This document shows, in pieces, positions 18,370-27,460 of a stretch of 64,000 nucleotides of DNA. Made by a program: the position numbers and the translations under genes. The DNA comes from Dyadobacter sp. CY312 (GTDB taxonomy: Bacteria > Bacteroidota > Bacteroidia > Cytophagales > Spirosomataceae): contig NZ_JAJUXG010000011.1 of the NCBI RefSeq assembly GCF_021390535.1, forward strand, positions 186,001 to 250,000. The letters run 5' to 3'. The notes beneath the pieces were generated by a model. That model had not been told where the DNA came from and ran no database searches. It worked only from the letters and a program-made list of their open reading frames with translations. Numbering within the stretch: the stretch's first letter is position 1; every line of letters begins with the position of its first letter.

Positions 18370-19131
18370 ATGATTCGTGTCAAACTTTTACTTTCTGCAT
18401 TTGTTCTGATCGTCGCTTCGACGGATTTGTTCGCTCAACGCCGGGCCAAAGTTGAAGAAAATGAGGATACATACAAGACTTTCACATCAGCAGGTCTCAC
18501 AACGAATACCAACTCTGGGATTTTGGGAGGTGTGGTATTCAGGCAGTCTTCTGCAATTTCTTCTAAGCTTTGGGGTAAAAATCAGTACAGATACCTTGCT
18601 GTGGAGTTAGTAAACGTAAAACATCCTAAAGAACTTGCAGAGCAAAACTTTAACACAGGTTCGAGATTCGTATACGGAAAGAGAAACTATCTTTTTTCCC
18701 TAAGACCGGAATATGGCAGAGAACTTGCTTTGTTTAACAGACACGAGGATGAAGGAATTTCAATAAGTGCGATTGTAGCTGCCGGTCCAACAATTGGGCT
18801 AGAAAAGCCTTATATGGTTCAGTTCAGAAACTCTGACGGCAGAACTGAAAACAGAGCGCTGGATGCAACGATGTCTAATCCGTACCAAGATGCAATAGGC
18901 GGAGGTAGTTTCTTTCAGGGCTTTGGAAAGACAAAAATCGTCCCTGGTGTTCATATAAAAACTGCTCTAACTTTCGAATTAAGTGCTTTCCGCGAAAGTG
19001 TTACCGGTGTAGAAATCGGTTTCCTTGCAGAAGCATTTACCAGAAAAACGAATATTATGTTATTTGCTGAAAATCGCAGTTTTTTCACATCGGGATATCT
19101 AACGCTTTATTTCGGAAGCAAAAAAAGATAA
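18370..19131 (+). CDS. Putative outer-membrane beta-barrel protein upstream of lipA
   Basis: A 253-residue protein starting at the ATG at 18370, which gives a signal peptide cut after LFAQ; an upstream in-frame extension to 18256 lacks signal character. The mature part has alternating aromatic strands (YRYLAVELVNV, NYLFSLRPEYG) and ends in FTSGYLTLYFGSKKR, near a beta-barrel terminal strand. I do not recognise a named function. It precedes lipA by 55 bases on the same strand and may be co-transcribed with it. Confidence 0.6.
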   Translation: MIRVKLLLSAFVLIVASTDLFAQRRAKVEENEDTYKTFTSAGLTTNTNSGILGGVVFRQSSAISSKLWGKNQYRYLAVELVNVKHPKELAEQNFNTGSRFVYGKRNYLFSLRPEYGRELALFNRHEDEGISISAIVAAGPTIGLEKPYMVQFRNSDGRTENRALDATMSNPYQDAIGGGSFFQGFGKTKIVPGVHIKTALTFELSAFRESVTGVEIGFLAEAFTRKTNIMLFAENRSFFTSGYLTLYFGSKKR

Positions 19132-19186
19132 TAATGTCATTAACCGATACTTGGCTACTTAGCTGATTGTCTGTATTTATTAAAGT

Positions 19187-20065
19187 ATGATTGAATTACC
19201 AGTTATTCCATCGGAGCGCAAAAAGCGGCCCGACTGGCTCAGAGTAAAACTTCCCGCAGGTCCCGAATTCCGCAAAGTCCGCCAATTGGTGGATAATTAC
19301 AAGCTGCACACGATTTGTGAAAGCGGCAGCTGCCCCAATATGGGAGAATGCTGGGGTGCGGGCACGGCAACATTCATGATCCTTGGGAATGTATGTACAC
19401 GTAGCTGTAGCTTTTGCGCGGTGGCTACCGGTCGTCCTAATGAATATGATGCAGACGAGCCCAGACGTGTTGCTGAGGCTATCAAATTAATGCAGGTAAA
19501 GCATGCAGTAATTACTTCCGTAAACCGCGATGAGTTGAAAGATCGTGGTGCTGAAATATGGTATCAAACCGTAGTTCAGGTAAAGGAAAATACGCCTGCA
19601 ACAACCATCGAAACGCTTATCCCTGATGTGAAGAACAACTGGGACGCGCTCATTCACATGATTGAAGCAGGCCAGGAAGTTGTTTCACATAACATGGAAA
19701 CGGTTGAACGCTTGTACAGGGCTGTTCGCCCACAAGCGAAGTATGCAAGAAGCCTTGAACAGATAAAAAGAACGAAGGATTTTGGCCAACGCACCAAATC
19801 TGGTATCATGCTTGGTTTAGGTGAAACGCAAGATGAAGTTCACAAGGCTATGGATGATCTGGCAGAAAACGGTCTTGATATACTTACATTGGGACAGTAT
19901 TTGCAACCAACCAAAATGCACCACGAGGTAATAGAATGGATCACTCCTGAGATGTTCGACAACTACCGGGAAGAAGGATTAAAAAGAGGCTTGAAATATG
20001 TAGAATCAGGCCCGTTGGTACGATCCAGCTATCATGCCGAACGTCACGTAAATGTACCTATTTGA
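19187..20065 (+). CDS. lipA: Lipoyl synthase
   Basis: A 292-residue radical-SAM enzyme that inserts two sulfurs into octanoyl groups on lipoyl domains. Both iron-sulfur sites are visible: the auxiliary cluster C44-x4-C49-x5-C55 ([12 protein letters not shown]) and the radical-SAM cluster C70-x3-C74-x2-C77 (CTRSCSFC). The C-terminal RSSYHAE motif carries the serine ligand of the auxiliary cluster. Length is typical. A hairpin closes the transcript. Confidence 0.97.
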   Translation: MIELPVIPSERKKRPDWLRVKLPAGPEFRKVRQLVDNYKLHTICESGSCPNMGECWGAGTATFMILGNVCTRSCSFCAVATGRPNEYDADEPRRVAEAIKLMQVKHAVITSVNRDELKDRGAEIWYQTVVQVKENTPATTIETLIPDVKNNWDALIHMIEAGQEVVSHNMETVERLYRAVRPQAKYARSLEQIKRTKDFGQRTKSGIMLGLGETQDEVHKAMDDLAENGLDILTLGQYLQPTKMHHEVIEWITPEMFDNYREEGLKRGLKYVESGPLVRSSYHAERHVNVPI

Positions 20066-20082
20066 CATTTGAGCTATTTTAC

Positions 20083-20120
20083 CATAAAGCCCTGCCTTTA
20101 AAAGAGCGCGGGGCTTTATG
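20083..20120 (+). terminator. Probable terminator after lipA
   Basis: A 10-bp perfect stem CATAAAGCCC/GGGCTTTATG extended by three more pairs including a G-U. The T tail is weak, so it may rather protect or process the 3' end. Confidence 0.55.
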
Positions 20121-20183
20121 ATGTTACAATTGACTATATAGCTTACCTAAATAGATTAGCCATCATTTTTTCCAAATAGAAAA

Positions 20184-20215
20184 TTTGGTTAATCTCTTAA
20201 AAAAGTTCAATTTTG
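20184..20215 (+). promoter_or_regulatory. Candidate metK promoter
   Basis: TTTG at 20184-20187, 20 bases spacing, then CAATTTTG at 20208-20215, one mismatch from TAnnTTTG. Spacing fits the Bacteroidota -33/-7 promoter. Transcription would start near 20222, leaving a leader of about 60 bases before metK. Confidence 0.45.
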
Positions 20216-20280
20216 TGACCTCATCTGTTGGACTCAGAAAGATATTCAAACAGAACACTACATTTCAAAAATAAAGTTTT

Positions 20281-21561
20281 ATGCCATATTTATTTACCTC
20301 GGAGTCCGTATCTGAAGGACATCCCGATAAAGTAGCAGACCAGATATCAGATGCCCTGATTGACAACTTCTTAGCATGGGATACAGATAGTAAAGTTGCA
20401 TGCGAAACGCTTGTAACAACCGGTCAGGTTGTGCTTGCAGGTGAAGTAAAAACAAATACTTACCTGGATGTTCAAAAGATCACAAGGGAGGTAATCAGGA
20501 AAATAGGGTATACAAAAAGTGAATATATGTTTGAAGCCAATTCTTGTGGTATTCTTTCAGCTATTCACGACCAGAGTGCGGACATCAACCAGGGTGTTGA
20601 CCGTGCCGGTGCCAGCGAAAGCTTCGAAGATAAGGCAAATGCACAGGGAGCGGGAGATCAGGGAATGATGTTCGGTTACGCAACCCGTGAGACGGAAAAT
20701 TACATGCCGCTTGCACTGGATCTGGCTCACAAAATTCTTCAGGAAATGTCAAGCATCAGGAACAATGAGCCTGAGCTAATTTCCTATTTGCGTCCTGATG
20801 CCAAATCTCAGGTTACCATTGAATATAGTGACGAAAACGTACCTCTTAGAATTGATACAATTGTTGTTTCTACACAACATGATGATTTTGATTCAGAGGA
20901 TAAGATGCTAGCTAAAATCAAAGAAGACGTTATAAATATTGTAATACCACGTGTAAAGGCGAAACTTACACCAGAGCTTCAGAAACTCTTCACAGGCGAG
21001 ATTACGCACCACATCAACCCAACCGGAAAATTTGTAATCGGTGGACCGCACGGAGATACCGGCCTTACTGGTCGTAAGATCATCGTTGATACTTACGGTG
21101 GAAAAGGAGCACATGGTGGTGGCGCATTTTCGGGTAAAGATCCTTCCAAAGTGGACAGATCTGCTGCTTATGCAACCCGTCACATTGCTAAAAACATGGT
21201 TGCTTCCGGCCTCTGCGACGAAGTACTTGTTCAGGTTTCTTACGCCATTGGTGTTGCTAAACCTTGCGGACTTTACGTAAACACATACGGAACTGCGAAA
21301 GTGGCTGATCACGACGGTGTTATTGCTGAAAAAATTGGCGAAATTTTTGACATGCGTCCATATGCCATCGAACAACGTCTGAAACTTCGTAATCCTATCT
21401 ATTCTGAAACAGCTGCTTATGGCCACATGGGACGTAAAAATGAGATTGTAAAAAAATCATTCAAAGCAGCTAACGGTGAAGAAAAAGAAGTTGAAGTGGA
21501 ATTGTTCACTTGGGAAAAACTAGACTTTGCTGATCAGATCAAATCGAAATTTGCGCTTTAA
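20281..21561 (+). CDS. metK: S-adenosylmethionine synthase
   Basis: A 426-residue cytosolic enzyme making SAM from ATP and methionine. Signature segments: [18 protein letters not shown] at the N-terminus (ATP and Mg binding), [12 protein letters not shown] in the middle and [19 protein letters not shown] near residue 280. The length slightly exceeds the usual 385-400 because of an insertion after residue 180 and a longer tail, normal for Bacteroidota forms. Single-gene unit with its own promoter candidate and a very strong terminator. Confidence 0.98.
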   Translation: MPYLFTSESVSEGHPDKVADQISDALIDNFLAWDTDSKVACETLVTTGQVVLAGEVKTNTYLDVQKITREVIRKIGYTKSEYMFEANSCGILSAIHDQSADINQGVDRAGASESFEDKANAQGAGDQGMMFGYATRETENYMPLALDLAHKILQEMSSIRNNEPELISYLRPDAKSQVTIEYSDENVPLRIDTIVVSTQHDDFDSEDKMLAKIKEDVINIVIPRVKAKLTPELQKLFTGEITHHINPTGKFVIGGPHGDTGLTGRKIIVDTYGGKGAHGGGAFSGKDPSKVDRSAAYATRHIAKNMVASGLCDEVLVQVSYAIGVAKPCGLYVNTYGTAKVADHDGVIAEKIGEIFDMRPYAIEQRLKLRNPIYSETAAYGHMGRKNEIVKKSFKAANGEEKEVEVELFTWEKLDFADQIKSKFAL

Positions 21562-21572
21562 TTCAAAAGCAG

Positions 21573-21626
21573 ATTACTATAAAAAAATAGGTCGGCTCGC
21601 GAGTCGACCTATTTTTTTATAGTAAT
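21573..21626. terminator. Very strong bidirectional terminator after metK
   Basis: A perfect 22-bp inverted repeat (21573-21594 with 21605-21626), with seven A on one side and seven T on the other inside the stem. The loop bases GCTCGCGAGT are themselves nearly palindromic. It can stop transcription from both directions. Confidence 0.92.
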
Positions 21627-21632
21627 TTTGAG

Positions 21633-21655
21633 ATTCACATAATATTATTGTGAAT
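21633..21655. promoter_or_regulatory. Palindromic operator candidate upstream of the desaturase
   Basis: ATTCACA, nine A/T bases, TGTGAAT: a near-complete 23-bp palindrome without a T tail, separate from the metK terminator. It lies about 48 bases before the desaturase -7 box, so it could bind a dimeric regulator. Confidence 0.4.
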
Positions 21656-21702
21656 TAGTGGCATGTTCTGAAAGAAGTTTCTGACTGGATTAAATTATTA
21701 CA

Positions 21703-21710
21703 TACTTTTG
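21703..21710 (+). promoter_or_regulatory. -7 box of the desaturase promoter
   Basis: TACTTTTG matches TAnnTTTG exactly. A -33 partner is imperfect (TTTC near 21678). Transcription would start near 21714, 83 bases before the ATG at 21797. Confidence 0.5.
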
Positions 21711-21796
21711 ACTAATAATGTGGAGTCCGCACCGTTTCCTATAGGTTGAAAGGAGAAAATCTTCTTACAGGCTTCATACATTTGCCTTCTCTATTT

Positions 21797-22930
21797 ATGC
21801 AGTACCAGAAGATTAAATTTTCAAACGTAGAAAAATCAACTTTTTTCCCGGTTCTCCGCCAACGCGTTGACCAGTATTTTTCATCAAACGAAATTTGTAA
21901 ATCAGGAGGATCCGGCATAATATATAAAGCATGTTTCATGCTCAGCCTGTATCTGATTCCATACAGCTTAATTCTTTCAGGTAACTTTTCTAACCTGGCA
22001 ATGCTGGGAATGTGCGTAGTGATGGGACTTGGCGTTGCAGGCGTGGGTATGTCTGTTATGCACGATGCAATTCATGGCTCTCTGGCAACCTCAAAAATCC
22101 TGAATAAACTCTTTGGTGCTTCTATATATTTGTTGGGTGGCAATGCATACAACTGGGAGGTACAACACAACAGACTACACCATACCTATACCAACATTCA
22201 CGAGGTTGACGAAGACATCACAGGAAAATTTCTGCTTCGTCTGTCTTTTCAGGAAAAGTACAAATCCATACACCGCTTTCAGCACATTTATGCTTTCTTT
22301 TTGTATAGTCTTATGACCATTTCTTTCCTATGGAAGGACTTTAAAGAAATCTCTCTTTTTAATAAAATGTCTGAATCGGGAATGACGAAACCTTTCCCAA
22401 GAAAAGAATTGATTCGTTTGATTATCAGCAAACTGGCTTACGTGGTTTTTATATTGGCAATTCCGATGTATTTCCTGCCCATTACATTCGGACAATGGTT
22501 CCTTGGATTTTTGGCCATGCATTGCACCGCAGGAATTATCCTGAGCACAGTATTTCAAATGGCGCATGTTGTGGAAGGCACTGACCAACCAGAACCAGAT
22601 CAATCCGGATGCATTGAGAATGCCTGGGCTGTGCATCAACTTCAGACGACCTCCAATTTTGCAGGTAAAAATCGTTTCCTGTCCTGGTATATTGGCGGAT
22701 TGGATTATCAGATTGAACACCACCTTTTCCCTTCCATTTCTCATATCCACTACCATGCGCTCTCGCCTATTGTGCGTGCTACCGCTGCGGAGTTTGGATA
22801 CGAGTACAATGCCAAGAAGGATTTTTTCAATGCGCTGGGTTCACACGTTCGTATGCTGAGAAGTATGGGCGTAAAGCAACAACCAGCAGTCTCACTGGTC
22901 GCCGAACCGCTGGATTCTGTTCTTCAATAA
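21797..22930 (+). CDS. Membrane fatty acid desaturase (acyl-CoA/acyl-lipid desaturase)
   Basis: A 377-residue integral membrane di-iron enzyme. The ATG at 21797 is preferred over a TTG at 21746. Histidine boxes are HDAIH (89-93), HNRLHH (124-129) and QIEHH (305-309), the last in the Q-x-x-H-H form typical of front-end and linoleoyl-CoA-type desaturases. Four hydrophobic spans flank them. It introduces double bonds in membrane acyl chains, often in response to cold. A palindrome and a promoter box lie upstream. The bond position cannot be told from sequence. Confidence 0.9.
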   Translation: MQYQKIKFSNVEKSTFFPVLRQRVDQYFSSNEICKSGGSGIIYKACFMLSLYLIPYSLILSGNFSNLAMLGMCVVMGLGVAGVGMSVMHDAIHGSLATSKILNKLFGASIYLLGGNAYNWEVQHNRLHHTYTNIHEVDEDITGKFLLRLSFQEKYKSIHRFQHIYAFFLYSLMTISFLWKDFKEISLFNKMSESGMTKPFPRKELIRLIISKLAYVVFILAIPMYFLPITFGQWFLGFLAMHCTAGIILSTVFQMAHVVEGTDQPEPDQSGCIENAWAVHQLQTTSNFAGKNRFLSWYIGGLDYQIEHHLFPSISHIHYHALSPIVRATAAEFGYEYNAKKDFFNALGSHVRMLRSMGVKQQPAVSLVAEPLDSVLQ

Positions 22931-22979
22931 TATTCGTTACTCCATTTTGCAGAAGTTATAAATTTCTCATCACAGAGAA

Positions 22980-25900
22980 TTAGACGTGATCATGTTCTTC
23001 GAACTCGCTTTCACGCTCAATTTGCTCAATCATTCTCATGTTGTCAAAATTCTTTTCTCTTGACAGGAAAGTGTAGATGGCAGGAATCACATAGAGTGTT
23101 AGTACGAGAGAAAAAAGTAATCCACCCATAATGACAATTCCCATGGACATTCGGCTTCTCCCTGCCGAGCCAAGCGCCATGGCAATGGGCAATGCTCCCA
23201 AAATAGTAGCTAAACTGGTCATTAGGATAGGTCTGAAACGGAGAGTAGCCGCTTCAAGAACGGCTTCCCTAATACCGAGCCCTTTCTCACGAAGCTGGTT
23301 GGCAAACTCCACAATCAGAATACCGTTCTTCGTCACAAGTCCTATAAGCATAATCATACCGATCTGACTGAAAATATTGAGGGTTTGATCGAAAAACCAG
23401 AGTGAAAACACTGCGCCCCCAATAGCAAGCGGCACTGTGATCATGATGATAAACGGATCAATAAAACTCTCAAACTGAGCCGCTAAAATGAAGTAAATCA
23501 ATATCAAGGCCAAAAAGAAAGAGAACATCGTGTTCGACGAACTTTCTGCATAATCCCTTGAAGAACCACTCAACGCAGTTTGTATCGATTCATCTTTCAA
23601 CTTATCTCTGATTCTGTCCATAGCTGCAATTCCGTCTCCAATCGTTTTACCGGGAGCAAGCGCTGCCTGAACAGTGGCACTCATGTAACGGTTGTAATGA
23701 AATAGCTGCGGCGGACTACTCTCTTCTTCTGCTTTCACGATATTGTCAAGCTGAACCAGGCTACCGTTGCTCGTTCGCACAAACATACTCTTCAAATCCA
23801 GCGGTTCATCCCTGTTTATTCTATCATACTGTCCTATCACCTGATACTGCCGTCCATTCATGGTAAAATATCCAAATCGCTGCCCTGCAAATGCCAGCTG
23901 CATGGTTTGCGCCACATCCTGTACAGATACACCCAACGATTTCGCTTTCTCACGATCAATGGATATCTGTAATTCGGGTTTGCTAAATTTCAGGTTCACA
24001 TCTGTAATGGCAAACGTAGGATCATTTGCAGCTTCTTCCATGAATTTGGGCAGATACTCTCTCAGCTTTTCAAAGTCCGGAGCCTGAATTACATATTGGA
24101 TTGGAAGACCGCCACGAGAGTCGACTGAAATGGTTTGCTGCTGAACGACAAATGATTTGGCATCGGGCATCTGTTTCAGTTTCCCGTTTATGTAATCGGC
24201 TATCTCCTGTTGGGTTTCTTTACGGTTCTTTTTGTCAACCAAAGCAATACGACCGCTACCCGTATTCGCCGCACCAAGCCCCGAATTTCCCGGCGAAGTG
24301 ATCAGCATCAATCCCTTTTTCCCTGGCATCGAGTCCATGAGCATATTACCAACACTTTGTACATATCGGTCCGTAAATTCGAATGAAGAACCTTCGGGAG
24401 CGGTCATATTAATGCGGAACCAGTTACGGTCGTCCAGCGGTGCAAGTTCGGATTGCAAATCTTTGCCAAAAAAGTAAATCATGCCCAGCGTGATCCCTAC
24501 CAGTGGAAAAGCAACCCAGCGCATTTTAAGAAACCGGGCAAGTGCCTGGCCGTAATTATCCGTTATCCTCTCAAAAAACGGTTCGGTCTTTTCATAAAAC
24601 CAGCTTTTCTTATGTGTTTTACGAACCAGATAAGCATTCAGCATTGGTGTAAGTGTAAGAGATACAAATGCCGAAATCAATACGGCAGCTGAAATCACAA
24701 TCCCGAATTCCCTGAAAAGTTTCCCGACAAATCCTTGCATGAATATCACCGGAAGAAATACGGAGGCCAGCGTTATTGAAGTGGAAAGAACTGCAAAAAT
24801 AATCTCGTTCGACCCTTTAATTGCCGCCTCCACGGGTTTCATTCCCTGCTCTATTTTCTTGAAAATATTCTCCGTAACCACAATCCCGTCATCCACCACC
24901 AATCCCGTCGCAAGCACGATCGCCAATAACGTAAGCACATTGATAGAAAAACCCATAATGTACATCACAAAAAACGTCCCGATTAACGAAACCGGAATAT
25001 CTATCAAAGGTCGGAATGCGATGAGCCAATCCCGGAAAAACAGGTAAATGATCAAAACCACCAGTACAATTGCAATGAGCAGGGTTTCTCCTACTTCCTC
25101 AATGGATCGCTCCACGAAAATCGTGTTGTCGATAAGTGTGTCAAGCTCGTAATCTTTGGGCAGCTCCTTCTTAATATCTGCCATCCGCTTGTTCACCTCC
25201 TCCGCAATGTTGATGTAATTGGCACCCGGCATTGGCGAAATGGCGAGTCCAATCATCGGAACATTATCAAGTCTCAGGATCGTTTCTTCATTTTCAGGAC
25301 CCAACTGCGCAAAACCGATATCCTTCAAATGAATAGTCTGGGTAGTGGAATTTTTAACGATCATTTCATTGAAATCCTCCTCACTACGGAAACGGCCCAT
25401 TGTTTTTACCGTCAATTCAGTGTTGTCTCCGGCTAGTTTACCACTTGGCAACTCTATATTTTCTTTGTCCAAAGCCGCCTTCACATCCTGTGAAGTAATA
25501 CCCAGTGATGCCATTTTTACCGGATCCATCCATATCCGCATGGAATATTTTTTTTGTCCGAATATCCTGATCTCACTTACACCCTCAATGGTTTGCAAGC
25601 GTTGCGCAATTACATTTTCGGCGTAATCACTTACTTCCAGGTGGGAACGGGAATCACTTTTAAAGGTGAGCACAATAATTGGCTCCGAATTGGCGTCCGC
25701 TTTACTTACTGCCGGAGGTCCGTCAATATCAAGTGGAAGCGACCGGGAAGCTGAACCTACCTTGTCCCTCACATCATTCGCCGCCCTCTCCATATCTACA
25801 CCGATATCAAACTCAACAGTGATTTGACTGGCTCCCTGGCTGCTGGTAGAATTGATGGACTTGATGCCCTCAATACTATTTAATTGCTTTTCAAGAGGTT

Positions 25901-26093
25901 CCGTAATCTGGGATTCGATGATGTCTGCATTCGCACCGGCATAACTGGTTCGGATGGAAACCACCGGAGGGTCAATAGAGGGAAACTCCCTCATTCCCAA
26001 ATATGTGTAACCCAAAAAGCCAAATAAAATGATGAGCAGGTTCATCACAATGGCAAGTACCGGGCGCTTTATAGAAAGTGTTGAAATGCTCAT
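22980..26093 (-). CDS. RND-family efflux transporter, inner-membrane pump (AcrB/MexB-like)
   Basis: A 1037-residue proton-driven pump with the HAE-1 layout: an N-terminal helix (KRPVLAIVMNLLIILFG), a first periplasmic loop, helices 2-6, a second loop and helices 8-12. The proton-relay aspartate pair appears in TM4 (VVDDGIVVTENIF). GSAGRSRMSMGIVIMGG near the C-terminus is also conserved. It exports drugs, lipids or other hydrophobic compounds from the periplasm and inner leaflet. The adaptor gene lies 51 bases upstream. No outer-membrane channel gene accompanies the pair. Confidence 0.95.
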   Translation of the reverse strand: MSISTLSIKRPVLAIVMNLLIILFGFLGYTYLGMREFPSIDPPVVSIRTSYAGANADIIESQITEPLEKQLNSIEGIKSINSTSSQGASQITVEFDIGVDMERAANDVRDKVGSASRSLPLDIDGPPAVSKADANSEPIIVLTFKSDSRSHLEVSDYAENVIAQRLQTIEGVSEIRIFGQKKYSMRIWMDPVKMASLGITSQDVKAALDKENIELPSGKLAGDNTELTVKTMGRFRSEEDFNEMIVKNSTTQTIHLKDIGFAQLGPENEETILRLDNVPMIGLAISPMPGANYINIAEEVNKRMADIKKELPKDYELDTLIDNTIFVERSIEEVGETLLIAIVLVVLIIYLFFRDWLIAFRPLIDIPVSLIGTFFVMYIMGFSINVLTLLAIVLATGLVVDDGIVVTENIFKKIEQGMKPVEAAIKGSNEIIFAVLSTSITLASVFLPVIFMQGFVGKLFREFGIVISAAVLISAFVSLTLTPMLNAYLVRKTHKKSWFYEKTEPFFERITDNYGQALARFLKMRWVAFPLVGITLGMIYFFGKDLQSELAPLDDRNWFRINMTAPEGSSFEFTDRYVQSVGNMLMDSMPGKKGLMLITSPGNSGLGAANTGSGRIALVDKKNRKETQQEIADYINGKLKQMPDAKSFVVQQQTISVDSRGGLPIQYVIQAPDFEKLREYLPKFMEEAANDPTFAITDVNLKFSKPELQISIDREKAKSLGVSVQDVAQTMQLAFAGQRFGYFTMNGRQYQVIGQYDRINRDEPLDLKSMFVRTSNGSLVQLDNIVKAEEESSPPQLFHYNRYMSATVQAALAPGKTIGDGIAAMDRIRDKLKDESIQTALSGSSRDYAESSSNTMFSFFLALILIYFILAAQFESFIDPFIIMITVPLAIGGAVFSLWFFDQTLNIFSQIGMIMLIGLVTKNGILIVEFANQLREKGLGIREAVLEAATLRFRPILMTSLATILGALPIAMALGSAGRSRMSMGIVIMGGLLFSLVLTLYVIPAIYTFLSREKNFDNMRMIEQIERESEFEEHDHV

Positions 26094-26144
26094 TCCGTAA
26101 AGGAGAAGTTAAGTAGTTAGGAGAAGTTAAGAAATTGCCCTTAA

Positions 26145-27206
26145 CTAATTTACGCTGACTGCGGCATTGTGTTTCAGCGCTATAATACCTGAGACAATAA
26201 GAGAGTCACCTGGCTGCAAACCGTCCATAATCTGTATTTTTTTATCCGTACGTACGCCGGTTTGCACCATTACTTCTGTGGCTTTACCGTTTTTCACGAT
26301 GTATACTTTTTTCCCTTTCAGAACAGGAACAATCGCTTCTGTCGGGATCATCATAGCCGAATTATTCGCTTCCAGATTTGCCATAATTTTGACAAACATT
26401 CCCGGAATAAATCTGCCGGCAGGATTTGGAGCACTTGCTCGCACACGCAAGGTTCTTAGATTTTCATCCACCTTCGGATCAATGGCAATCACTCGCGCAT
26501 TGTAAGTTGCCGGGTCATTGTCAAGATTGAATTTTACGACATTTCCATTCCTGATATTCGGTGAATATTTTTCAGGAACTGCAAAATCAATTTTTACAGG
26601 GTTGCTTTGAACAAGTGTCGCTATGGGTGTTCCGGGTGCGACAAAGGCTCCCACACTTATATTTTTGAGACCAATACGTCCACCAAATGGCGCCCGAATC
26701 TCCGTTTTTTCAAGCTGTGATTGAATTACTTCCTTATCAGCATCCAGCACACGAATGTTGTTATTGGTAATATCATATTCTTCCAGATTAATGGCTTCCA
26801 CATTGAGCAGCTTTTTCTGACGCTCCTCTACTTTCCTCGCCAATTCCTGGTTGTATTCTATTTTTTGTAGCTGCGCTTTCAGCTCACGATCGTTAATTTT
26901 TGCAATGAGCTGGCCTTTTTGAACATATGCACCTTCCTGAATATCAAGCTTGACAAGCCGCCCGGAAATCTCTGCCATCAGATTTACCTCTTCGTTGGGC
27001 AAAACCGTACCGGAAGCAAAAATCTGGTTTTCAAGCGACTCCCGCCCTACAACGTATACATCGACAGGTATGCCACTCGCCGCCTTTACCTTACCGGTTC
27101 CACCCGCACTACCTTCGGCCTTACCTGCCTCGGATTTTGGAAAAACATAAAGTTTACCAAGTACCAACGCAAGAATGACCACCCCGATCAACAATATTGT
27201 ACGCAT
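26145..27206 (-). CDS. RND efflux periplasmic adaptor (membrane fusion protein)
   Basis: A 353-residue AcrA/MexA-type protein. An N-terminal hydrophobic helix (residues 2-20) without a lipobox anchors it. Then come the lipoyl half-motifs around a helical hairpin (SGRLVKLDIQEGAYVQKGQL and RAPFGGRIGLKNISVGAFV), the beta-barrel (KIDFAVPEKYSPNIRNG) and the membrane-proximal domain (PTEAIVPVLKGKKVYIVKNG). It bridges the pump to an outer-membrane channel, which must be encoded elsewhere. Confidence 0.94.
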   Translation of the reverse strand: MRTILLIGVVILALVLGKLYVFPKSEAGKAEGSAGGTGKVKAASGIPVDVYVVGRESLENQIFASGTVLPNEEVNLMAEISGRLVKLDIQEGAYVQKGQLIAKINDRELKAQLQKIEYNQELARKVEERQKKLLNVEAINLEEYDITNNNIRVLDADKEVIQSQLEKTEIRAPFGGRIGLKNISVGAFVAPGTPIATLVQSNPVKIDFAVPEKYSPNIRNGNVVKFNLDNDPATYNARVIAIDPKVDENLRTLRVRASAPNPAGRFIPGMFVKIMANLEANNSAMMIPTEAIVPVLKGKKVYIVKNGKATEVMVQTGVRTDKKIQIMDGLQPGDSLIVSGIIALKHNAAVSVN

Positions 27207-27460
27207 AAAGATTTAAAACTAAATTCTGTTCAATTAGTATTTGTATAAATTATATTTTACAAATGTGCTATTTAAAGATAGGTCTTATTGAACAAAGCGG
27301 CAACGGGTTACTTTTTTACTTTTAATATTTATTAATTTCTGTTTAATATTCGTTTCTCACAGTCAGCAGGTTGAAAATATCCTGTATTTATTTTCACTAT
27401 ATTTCAACCATTTGGTTCAGAAAAGACTCTTCAACCCAACAGATACATCATCCATAAACC

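Noticed and set aside
20123-20280. Possible SAM-binding riboswitch before metK
   Set aside because: No conserved SAM-I, SAM-II or SAM/SAH core elements could be seen in the leader, and the candidate promoter leaves only about 60 bases of untranslated RNA.
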